A stretch of DNA of 64,000 nucleotides from Paraburkholderia bannensis NBRC 103871 (lineage in GTDB: Bacteria; Pseudomonadota; Gammaproteobacteria; Burkholderiales; Burkholderiaceae): positions 487,666 to 551,665 of the forward strand of contig NZ_BAYA01000005.1 in NCBI RefSeq assembly GCF_000685015.1, read 5' to 3'. The notes below the pieces were generated by a model, which worked only from the letters and a program-made list of their open reading frames with translations, had not been told where the DNA came from and searched no databases. Positions 57,133 to 64,000 of the stretch are shown piece after piece. Positions within the stretch are counted from its first letter, which is position 1; every line of letters begins with the position of its first letter. Both the position numbers and the translations under genes were made by a program.

Positions 57133-59507
57133 AACAGGCTTGCCTGCCCCGAAACCAGCGTCTCGAATGCTTCGCGCAGGAACGGCAGGATCGCATCGGC
57201 GACCGGCTGCAACTGGCGCGTCAGATAGAACGTGTAATCGGGTGGCGCGCTCAGCGTTTCAAGCGGTTCCGGCCCAGCGGCGGTCATCACGTAGCTGATC
57301 CAGCCGCCGTTCTGGTACTGCAAGGGGCGGCCTTTTGCGCGGTTGTATTCGTCGGCGACGCGCGCGGCGCGCACGTGCGGCGGGACGTTGCGCTGATAGT
57401 CGCTCAAGGGGCGGCGCAGGCGCTTGCGAAACACAAGCTGATCGTCGAATTCCCCGGCGAGCGTGCGGCGCACGTAGTCGCGCACATAGTCCGCATGCGG
57501 CTCGCGCATGAATACGCGGCGGTAGAGCTCGCGCTGGAACTGCTGCGCGAGCGGCGTCCAGTCGGTGCGAACCGTTTCGAGGCCCTTGAATACGACTTCT
57601 TCGCTGCCGTCCTTCGCCAGCGACAGGCCCGCATAGCGCTTTTTGCTGCCTTCTTCCGCGCCGCGCACGGTGGGCATGAGAAAGCGCGTGTAATGGCGCT
57701 CGAACTGCAGTTCGAGCGCGCTCTGGAGTCCGAATTGCTTTTGCAATTCTTCCTTCCACCACGCGTTCACATGCGCGACGAGTTCGCGGCCCGTGCGCGT
57801 CGCGTCTTCTTCCGAATGCGCGCGTTTGAGCCAGACAAAGGTCGAATCGGTATCGCCGTAAATGACATCGTAGCCTTGCGCCTCGATCAGCGTGCGTGTC
57901 CGGCGCATGATGTCGTGGCCGCGCATGGTGATCGACGAGGCCAGGCGCGGATCGAAAAAGCGGCAACCGGTCGATCCGAGCACGCCATAGAACGCGTTCA
58001 TGATGATCTTCAAGGCCTGCGAAAGCGGCGCATTCTTTTGCCGCTTTGCGGCTTCGCGCCCCTCCCACACCTGGCGCACGATTTCCGGCAGGCAGTGCAT
58101 CGTGCGCGAGAAACGCGCGCCCAGAAAACCAGGCACTGAATGTTCGTCGTCGGGCGCGCGCAAGCCTTCGATCAATCCGGCCGGATCGATCAGGAACGTG
58201 CGGATAATCGACGGATACAGGCTCTTGTAGTCGAGCACCAGCACCGAATCGTAAAGCCCGGGCCGGGAATCCATCACGAAGCCGCCGGGGCTGTTCTCGC
58301 CCACCACGTCGCCAAGATTGGGCGCAACATAGCCGAGCCGATGCATGCGCGGCAGATACAGGTGCGTGAACGCCGCCACCGATCCGCCGCTGCGGTCGAC
58401 GGGCAAACCCGTGACGCAAGCGCGTTCCAGCAAGAACGCCATCAACTCGGTTTTCTCGAAGACGCGCGTGACCAGTTCGCAATCCTTGAGGTTGTAGCGC
58501 GCGAGCGCGGGCTTGTCCTCGTCGAAGCGGCGCTGGATTTCGTCCATGCGCTGATAGGGATTGTCGACCGCCTTGCCTTCGCCGAGCAGCGTTTGCGACA
58601 CGTATTCGAGGCTGAACGACGGGAAGCTCCAGGTCGCCGAGCGCAACGCTTCGATGCCGTCGATGATGAGCCGTCCCGCTGCCGCCGCGAAATAGTGATT
58701 CTGGTTGATGCTGTGCTCGCGCCATTCCATGACCGCGCCGCCGCGTCCGAGCCGCAGTGGCACGCCATATTGCTGCGAATGCGCGTGCAGCACGCGCAGA
58801 TCGAATTGCACGAGATTCCAGCCGATGATCGCATCGGGATCGTGGCGCGCCATCCACGCGTTGAGACATTCGAGCATCTGCGCGCGGCTCTCGCAGTATT
58901 CGAGGTCGAAATCGAGCGCAACGGCGTCGCCATTTTGCGGCGCGAGCATATAGACCTGGCGCTGGCCGCAGCCTTCCAGCGCGATCGAATAAAGCTCGCC
59001 CTGTGCACTCGTTTCGATATCGAGGGATACCAGCCGCAGCGACGGACGGTAGTCGCCATGGGGCTTCATCTCGCCGTCGACCAGCAGGCCGGTTGGATCC
59101 GGCGTGCCGCGAAACAGCACGGGCGCAGTGATGAAGCGCTCCATCATGTAACGCTCGGGCGGCTGGATATCGGCTTCATAGACGTCGATGCCCGCCTTCG
59201 TCAGGCGTTTCGCTGCGCCGGAAAGCTGGCGGTATTGCGGCGCATACAGGCCGACAATGGGACGCTGACGAAAATCCTTGAGTTCGAGCGGGCGCAGCTC
59301 GACGCCTTTTTCGCGTTCGAGCGCACGCTGCGTGGCATCGCCTTGCGCGGCGGGCACGAAGGCCACCGACGTTTGTGCACGCAGGCGCAACTGGCGCGGG
59401 CCGTCGGGCGTCGCGAGCCAGAAGTCGACTTCGGTATGCGTGGGCGTGTCGCGCCAGTGGCGGGTCAGGATGAAGCCCGGCGTCAGGCCGGGTTGAGGCT
59501 CGGTCAC
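57129..59507 (-). CDS. polB: DNA polymerase II (family B)
   Basis: A 792-residue family B DNA polymerase. The exonuclease site LVSLDIETS and the polymerase sites [16 protein letters not shown] and [12 protein letters not shown] are intact, so both proofreading and synthesis should work. It is the damage-response polymerase Pol II found in Burkholderia and Escherichia coli. The frame is open further upstream; I propose GTG 59507, which gives the usual N terminus [19 protein letters not shown], although no ribosome-binding site is visible. Confidence 0.9.
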   Translation of the reverse strand: MTEPQPGLTPGFILTRHWRDTPTHTEVDFWLATPDGPRQLRLRAQTSVAFVPAAQGDATQRALEREKGVELRPLELKDFRQRPIVGLYAPQYRQLSGAAKRLTKAGIDVYEADIQPPERYMMERFITAPVLFRGTPDPTGLLVDGEMKPHGDYRPSLRLVSLDIETSAQGELYSIALEGCGQRQVYMLAPQNGDAVALDFDLEYCESRAQMLECLNAWMARHDPDAIIGWNLVQFDLRVLHAHSQQYGVPLRLGRGGAVMEWREHSINQNHYFAAAAGRLIIDGIEALRSATWSFPSFSLEYVSQTLLGEGKAVDNPYQRMDEIQRRFDEDKPALARYNLKDCELVTRVFEKTELMAFLLERACVTGLPVDRSGGSVAAFTHLYLPRMHRLGYVAPNLGDVVGENSPGGFVMDSRPGLYDSVLVLDYKSLYPSIIRTFLIDPAGLIEGLRAPDDEHSVPGFLGARFSRTMHCLPEIVRQVWEGREAAKRQKNAPLSQALKIIMNAFYGVLGSTGCRFFDPRLASSITMRGHDIMRRTRTLIEAQGYDVIYGDTDSTFVWLKRAHSEEDATRTGRELVAHVNAWWKEELQKQFGLQSALELQFERHYTRFLMPTVRGAEEGSKKRYAGLSLAKDGSEEVVFKGLETVRTDWTPLAQQFQRELYRRVFMREPHADYVRDYVRRTLAGEFDDQLVFRKRLRRPLSDYQRNVPPHVRAARVADEYNRAKGRPLQYQNGGWISYVMTAAGPEPLETLSAPPDYTFYLTRQLQPVADAILPFLREAFETLVSGQASLF

Positions 59508-59647
59508 GATAACGTTAAGCGCGGTTTCAATGCAGGGCTGTTTTCGGCAATTGCGATTGCTTTTGTAATTGTAACGCCGCGCGGCAAGCGATAATGCAGG
59601 CACCCACAAGGCTGCAACGACATTAACGACACCAACGAGGAGACGCC

Positions 59648-60325
59648 ATGGACGCGAAACGTTTCGCGCGCCCGATCGTGCTGGCCGCGATGCTGGCGAT
59701 GGCCGCGAGCGCAGCGACGGGCGCGCAGCCGGAGACGCCGTCGATCTCGCCCTTGGGCCGCACGATTGCGACGCAAGGCACCGCCAAAGGCATTCCCGCT
59801 TGCATCAGCTGCCACGGCGCGAATGGCGAAGGCAACGCGGCGGCGGGCTTTCCACGCCTGGCAGGCTTGAGCGAGACGTATCTGGCGGCGCAACTTGCCG
59901 CCTTCGCCGACGGCACGCGCGAAAACAGCATCATGCAGCCGTTCGCGAAGACCATGGCGCTCGAAGGTCGCGAGGCCGTGGCGCAGTATTTCAGCAGCCT
60001 GCCCGCGCCGAAGGATATCCGCACGCACGACACCGCCGACGCCGCCACCACCGACACGGGGGCGTGGCTCGCCACACGCGGACGCTGGCAGCAGGATCTG
60101 CCCGCCTGCGTGCAATGTCATGGGCCAGGCGGTGCGGGCGTCGGCACGGCGTTTCCGCCGCTGGCGGGGCAGCCGGCCGCTTATATCGAAGCGCAACTCA
60201 ACGCCTGGAAAAACGGCAAGCGCGCGCCAGGGCCGCTCGCCCTGATGCCGGCGATTGCGAGCAAACTCAGCGATACCGATATTCAGGCTGTCGCGCAGTA
60301 CTACGCGCAGCAGGCAATGAAATAG
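59648..60325 (+). CDS. Diheme cytochrome c4-like protein (TsdB-like)
   Basis: A 225-residue exported diheme cytochrome: signal peptide in the first ~26 residues, then CISCH (52-56) and CVQCH (154-158), each at the start of a c4-type lobe, with Met ligand candidates in [10 protein letters not shown] and PLALMPAIA. It is followed 14 bp later by a TsdA-like cytochrome. In Pseudomonas and other bacteria TsdB, a c4-type diheme protein, accepts electrons from TsdA, so this pair is probably tsdBA. GAGGAG lies upstream of the ATG. Confidence 0.82.
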   Translation: MDAKRFARPIVLAAMLAMAASAATGAQPETPSISPLGRTIATQGTAKGIPACISCHGANGEGNAAAGFPRLAGLSETYLAAQLAAFADGTRENSIMQPFAKTMALEGREAVAQYFSSLPAPKDIRTHDTADAATTDTGAWLATRGRWQQDLPACVQCHGPGGAGVGTAFPPLAGQPAAYIEAQLNAWKNGKRAPGPLALMPAIASKLSDTDIQAVAQYYAQQAMK

Positions 60326-60339
60326 CGCGGGAGAACACA

Positions 60340-61203
60340 ATGAAACGCTTCGTCCTGAACGCTTTGAAACCAGCGGCGATCGCCGCGCTATTCTGCGCAG
60401 TGAATGCGTACGCCGCGCCGTTCGAGCCGCCCGCCGAAAACAGCTTTCCCGAAGGCGATTTCGGCAAACAGGTGAAACTCGGCGAACAGATCTTTATGCA
60501 TACGGGCCAGTTCGCCGCGCGATATGTGGGCAACACGTTGACCTGCGCAAACTGCCATCTCGACGCGGGCCGCAAAGCCGACGCAGGCCCGCTGTGGGGC
60601 GCCTATATTTCCTATCCCGCGTATCGCAGCAAGAACGGCCACGTGAATACTTTCGCGGAGCGCCTGCAAGGCTGCTTCAACTACAGCATGAACGGTAAGG
60701 CGCCGCCGCTTGGCGACCCGGTATTGGTCGCGCTCGAAAGCTACGCTTACTGGCTTTCGACGGGTGCGCCGGTGGGCGGCAAGCTCGCAGGACGCGGCTA
60801 TCCGAAGCTGCCCGCACCTGCGCAAAAGGCCGATTACGCGCGCGGCGGCGCGGTCTATGCACAGCACTGCGCCGTCTGTCACGCTGAGAACGGCCAGGGG
60901 CAGCGCAGCAACGGGCAGACCGTGTTCCCGCCGCTATGGGGCGCGCAGTCGTTCAACTGGGGCGCGGGTATGCACGAAGTCCAGAATGCGGCGGGATTCA
61001 TCAAGGCGAACATGCCGCTGGGTCTGGGTGGGACGTTGACCGACCAGGAGGCATGGGACGTCGCGACCTTCATGGACAGCCACGAGCGCCCGCAGGATCC
61101 GCGCTACACGGGATCGGTTGCGCAAACGCGCGCGAAGTATCACGACACGCCTTATTCGATGTATGGCACGACCGTGAATGGTCACGTGCTCGGCAGTCCG
61201 TGA
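60340..61203 (+). CDS. tsdA: TsdA-like thiosulfate dehydrogenase/tetrathionate reductase
   Basis: A 287-residue exported diheme cytochrome. CANCH at 69-73 and CAVCH at 177-181 bind the hemes; RLQGCFNYSMNGK supplies the conserved Cys (C112) that in TsdA is the sixth ligand of heme 1, next to the active site, and ANMPLGLGG gives a Met for heme 2. TsdA joins two thiosulfates into tetrathionate or runs in reverse. It is probably partnered with the preceding diheme cytochrome. Its 3' end overlaps the convergent unknown gene by 22 bp. Confidence 0.82.
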   Translation: MKRFVLNALKPAAIAALFCAVNAYAAPFEPPAENSFPEGDFGKQVKLGEQIFMHTGQFAARYVGNTLTCANCHLDAGRKADAGPLWGAYISYPAYRSKNGHVNTFAERLQGCFNYSMNGKAPPLGDPVLVALESYAYWLSTGAPVGGKLAGRGYPKLPAPAQKADYARGGAVYAQHCAVCHAENGQGQRSNGQTVFPPLWGAQSFNWGAGMHEVQNAAGFIKANMPLGLGGTLTDQEAWDVATFMDSHERPQDPRYTGSVAQTRAKYHDTPYSMYGTTVNGHVLGSP

Positions 61204-61460
61204 ACGGTCTTGGCGCACATTGTCAGGCGCTCGCCTAGCTGTTTTTGCAGGCGCTCCAGCCTGCGTGCCTGTGCGATGACAATGCCTGGGGTCGCCCTGG
61301 CCTGGCGCACGCGTTCGAGCCAGTAACGCGCACCGAAGACGCCCGCGCGTGCGTCGGCCTTGACGGCGATTTCCAGGTGCGCGATGGCGGCGTCGAGATC
61401 GCGCACCGCATAGGGGCTCGCGTGTTGCGGCGCCTGGGCGGGCAAGCGCGCCGCGCTCAT
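61182..61460 (-). CDS. Unknown small protein
   Basis: A 92-residue, mostly helical protein without a recognised family (DLDAAIAHLEIAVKADARAG; FGARYWLERVRQARATPGIV). The composition suggests a helical bundle or a tetratricopeptide-like fragment. Its start overlaps the stop of the gene before it by ATGA, so it is translated together with it. Confidence 0.55.
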   Translation of the reverse strand: MSAARLPAQAPQHASPYAVRDLDAAIAHLEIAVKADARAGVFGARYWLERVRQARATPGIVIAQARRLERLQKQLGERLTMCAKTVHGLPST

Positions 61461-61966
61461 GCCGTCCAGTGCTCGGCGCGCCGTTGCACGACGGAGAATT
61501 CGACGCGGATCGCGTCGATGGCGAGCATCCGGCTCCAGTCGTCGGCAAGATGCTTCAGGCGCAGTTCGTCGAAGAGGCGGCAAGCGTGCAGATCGGCAAG
61601 AGGATGGGGAACGGGTGCTTTATTTAGTTCGGCATCCTGATGGTATTCGGGCCGGCGATCAAGCAGGACGCGACCGTCGAGTAGCGCAATCACCTGTTCC
61701 TGCGTCGCTTCCTGGCGAGTGGCGATGCAGAGAATCTGCGCTTGCACTTCGATGTCTTCGTTCGTCGCAAGATCCTGCAAGCGGGTATGCACCACGCTTT
61801 GCGTGCGACGGCGACGGTAGTGCATGAGGTGTGAAAGCGCGCGTTCAAGAATCCAGCGCTCCGTTTTCGCGAGGCGGTCGTTGAGCAGGCGCAGGCTGGC
61901 GAGCTCGCGCACGTTCATGTCGGCCGGTGTGCGGCGGCTTGAGTTCGATTCGCTCATGTTCTCCAT
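61457..61966 (-). CDS. Unknown protein
   Basis: A 169-residue soluble protein with no family I recognise. It is basic-helical at the N terminus (LASLRLLNDRLAKTERWILE, ALSHLMHYRRRRTQSV) and charged after that (IDAIRVEFSVVQRRAEHW). An alternative Met lies three codons in. It is the first gene of a two-gene minus-strand operon. The low GC of neither end is unusual, so I see no sign of transfer. Confidence 0.5.
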   Translation of the reverse strand: MENMSESNSSRRTPADMNVRELASLRLLNDRLAKTERWILERALSHLMHYRRRRTQSVVHTRLQDLATNEDIEVQAQILCIATRQEATQEQVIALLDGRVLLDRRPEYHQDAELNKAPVPHPLADLHACRLFDELRLKHLADDWSRMLAIDAIRVEFSVVQRRAEHWTA

Positions 61967-62147
61967 GTGGGCAGTGACGATGCCCGCATGGTGCCGACGC
62001 GTCCGGACAATTCATGTCCTGATCGCAGGAATTCGTTTGATGAGCGCTTGAGACACGGAATGTCCGGACGTCCCTTTAGAGTGGCTTCCGACGCGCACGT
62101 ATTGTGTCCGTCGAAGCCACGCTCATAAGACTACGGAGCCTCACACC

Positions 62148-62495
62148 ATGCTGAACAATAGCTCGCCGCTCGAACATCTCGCTGCTTTCGCCATTACGTT
62201 TGCCGTTGGTTTGTTGTCGGCAGCAGCGATGGGGAAATACATCGACAAGGTGCGGCGCGACGCGATCGACTCTGTATCGAATGGCGCCTGAACAAAATAT
62301 CATCGTCGCGCCGCTGTACCTGGTGGCGCGAATGATGTCTTTTCGAACTGGCTGGCAGGTCGTGCTAATTCGCACGTCGATAAGTACGCTCCCGCGGCCA
62401 ATACGTATTTCTCGTCGGATGGCGGTTCGACGCAACCCGGTGGCGGAAACTGGCAGGCGTTGAAATTCGATAATGGCGTTGTCAACGCACGCTAG
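62148..62495 (+). pseudogene. Small membrane protein gene interrupted by an in-frame TGA
   Basis: ATG 62148, preceded by GGAG, encodes 47 residues with one membrane span (LEHLAAFAITFAVGLLSAAA) and ends at TGA 62289-62291. The same frame continues open for 67 further codons to TAG 62493-62495, with protein-like sequence (ANDVFSNWLAGRANSHVDKY; FSSDGGSTQPGGGNWQALKF). I read it as a 115-codon gene broken by a nonsense mutation, or a short protein followed by a decayed tail. Stop-codon readthrough is possible but unproven. Confidence 0.55.
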
Positions 62496-63024
62496 CGATT
62501 CACGCACGCACAGTATCCCGGCGGCCCTTTTAGGTATGCGCAGCCCATCTTTCATCCACGGTGGGCCGTTTCAATCCCAATTCGCATCAATTGAGTCTCA
62601 AGCTCAATTCGATTTCGCGAATATTCCTGTCGCGGCGGATATTTCGTCTGCACAAAAACCAATGCTCTTTCGCATTGCGCTAATTCACGCATGTTGAAGC
62701 CGAGAGGCCTGCGCATGCGGTAACGCTCCCGACCCCGCATACGCACCACGCAATGCACTATCGTGCAGCTGGCTTGCCTGACAACTGCAAGAAATAAACC
62801 CGTTCCGAATCGAATTGTCGCGACTCAGGGTTTTCACCTAATTGTACGTTGCATAAGATTGTTAAATTCATGGCTTAGAATCAAGTCTCTAATTGCTTTG
62901 CCACGATAGTGTGAGTGTGGTGAGCAATGTCGGAATGAGTGCTGTGTGTCTGCTGGTGAGTCGCGTCGGATCGCGATTGAATCCAGTCAATCTATTTAGC
63001 ATTTCTAACCATGAGGCATAGTCG
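62496..63024. other. Intergenic stretch before the phasin gene
   Basis: This 529-bp region is AT-richer than its neighbours and carries no frame I would call a gene. It should contain the phasin promoter, probably in the AT-rich part around 62840-62960, but I could not pick out boxes with confidence. Confidence 0.4.
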
Positions 63025-63600
63025 ATGACCGAGTCCACGAACGATTTCGCAACCGATCATCTCCGGGCCCATTACCAGTCCGGCATCGCGGCATTCTTTG
63101 CATTGACGCAACCCGCCTTCAAGAGCGTCGAAGCTCTTGTCGCGCTGAACCTTCAGGCCACCCGCGCGGTGCTGGCCGAAAACGAAGCGACCCTCAAGAG
63201 CGCGCTGCAAACCGCCAGTCCCGTTGAGCTTTTCACGCAGCATGTGAGCGCTTCGCAGCAAGCCGCCGCGAAGGCCCTGTCGTACGGTCGCCAGCTTTTC
63301 GATATCGCGACGCACGCTCAGGCAGATTTCACCCAGGCCGCACAGGCGCAAGCCGAAGCACAGCAGGAGCGAGCCAAGGCTTTTGCGGAACGCGTTTCGC
63401 AGAACTCGCCCGCAGGCGCTGCACCGTATTTCTCGGCGTTCAATTCGACCTTTGCGGCTTTTGGCAATGCAGCCGAAACGTTCCGTAATCTGACGCAACA
63501 AACTATTGAAACGGCACGCAATCAAGTCGATTCAATCACTGCTAAAGCGATTCAGCAGCCAGCCACGCAGGAAGCTGCAACGACTCAAGCCGCGAAATAA
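63025..63600 (+). CDS. phaP: Phasin (PHA granule-associated protein)
   Basis: A 191-residue protein of the phasin family: amphipathic helices through GIAAFFALTQPAFKSVEALV, LNLQATRAVLAENEATLKSA and SPVELFTQHVSASQQAAAKA, no signal peptide, and an Ala/Gln/Thr-rich tail. Phasins coat polyhydroxyalkanoate granules and control their size. The next gene encodes an acetyl-CoA acetyltransferase, which makes the first intermediate for the same polymer, so the pair belongs to PHB metabolism. GAGG precedes the ATG. Confidence 0.88.
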   Translation: MTESTNDFATDHLRAHYQSGIAAFFALTQPAFKSVEALVALNLQATRAVLAENEATLKSALQTASPVELFTQHVSASQQAAAKALSYGRQLFDIATHAQADFTQAAQAQAEAQQERAKAFAERVSQNSPAGAAPYFSAFNSTFAAFGNAAETFRNLTQQTIETARNQVDSITAKAIQQPATQEAATTQAAK

Positions 63601-63889
63601 TCGTTATTGCATTTGTCCTCCAGGACATTCAGGAACAAAAGCGCGGTCGCATCGTCACGCGTTGCGCCGCGCCTATTTCAGCTTCGATTTAAAAGCCCGT
63701 GCCAAATCAACGCGCATCGTCGCATCGTCATGACGCAGGTTCTCCGCGTATGTTCCCTGTTTTGTCATCTGTGTGTAACGGTATGCAGACACGCTAATTA
63801 GTGTGTCGCGAGCGTGACGTTCATGCGCACGCGCTTCAGCTTTTTCGATGCAGCTTCCCCAGTAAGTTTCTTTAATGCAGGAATGGAAA

Positions 63890-64000
63890 ATGACTGACAT
63901 TGTGATCGTTTCGGCCGCACGCACGGCGGTGGGTAAGTTCGGCGGCTCGCTGGCGAAGGTGGCGGCGCCCGACCTCGGCGCGCTCGTTATCAAGGCAGCA
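63890..64000 (+). CDS. Acetyl-CoA acetyltransferase (thiolase), N-terminal fragment cut by the window edge
   Basis: The last 111 bp encode the first 37 residues of a thiolase: MTDIVIVSAARTAVGKFGGS, then LAKVAAPDLGALVIKAA, the typical start of PhaA/BktB and AtoB-type enzymes. Following a phasin gene, it is probably the biosynthetic enzyme that condenses two acetyl-CoA into acetoacetyl-CoA for PHB. AGGAA lies upstream of the ATG. Confidence 0.85.
   Translation, partial: MTDIVIVSAARTAVGKFGGSLAKVAAPDLGALVIKAA

Overview
The window looks like the replication-origin region of a secondary replicon (chromosome 2, a third chromosome or a megaplasmid) of a Burkholderia-group betaproteobacterium (Burkholderia, Paraburkholderia or Caballeronia). 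The base composition is GC-rich, the gene families are typical of that group (LysR regulators, MFS carriers, phospholipase C, DNA polymerase II, phasin plus thiolase), and a plasmid-type replication and partition block lies inside otherwise chromosome-like gene content. Everything here is read from the sequence and from memory of gene families; no database search was run.

Layout. 0-1.4 kb: end of a NadM/Nudix gene and a SET-domain protein. 1.6-11.4 kb: the replicon maintenance block, with the initiator RepA (minus strand), a 1.3 kb origin carrying at least ten 17-bp iterons plus a helically phased set at the repA promoter, parA with a likely autoregulatory operator, parB, a terminator, and about 19 copies of the odd-length palindrome TGTGTCGASTCGACACA. 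These are strongest in an array of pairs 53 bp apart just after parB, continue through a 2.5 kb gene-poor stretch, and one lies inside the zapE-like gene. I read them as the parS centromere of this replicon.

10-30 kb: flavin reductase, ZapE-like ATPase, a LysR-controlled DUF1445/MFS/5-oxoprolinase cluster (probable D-glutamate or 5-oxoproline use), DUF2252 protein, Tat-exported phospholipase C, small enzymes (GFA, VOC, alpha/beta hydrolase, acetyltransferases), and an ECF sigma factor with an NrsF-type membrane anti-sigma and a close match to the SigF promoter. 29.5-33 kb: a structured RNA-like leader, two degenerate OmpR-type regulators facing each other, and a LysR regulator. 33-39 kb: a minus-strand acyl-CoA operon (hydratase, dehydrogenase, CoA-transferase, MFS) facing a LysR gene.

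39-50 kb: envelope and metabolic singletons (PRC-barrel, glycosyltransferase, FUSC-like membrane protein, cysteine desulfurase-like enzyme, ROK kinase, CutC, DUF2278, DUF1697, flavodoxin, His-rich exported peptide, degenerate LytM lipoprotein, MASE4-like GGDEF cyclase). 50.4-57.1 kb: a tightly overlapping operon of three SPFH (HflK/HflC-like) membrane proteins, one with a His-rich N terminus, a CPC-type P1B ATPase and an acetyltransferase; this is the most system-like uncharacterised cluster. 57-64 kb: DNA polymerase II, a tsdBA-like cytochrome pair, two unknown genes, a small membrane protein interrupted by an in-frame TGA, a phasin and the start of an acetyl-CoA acetyltransferase gene.
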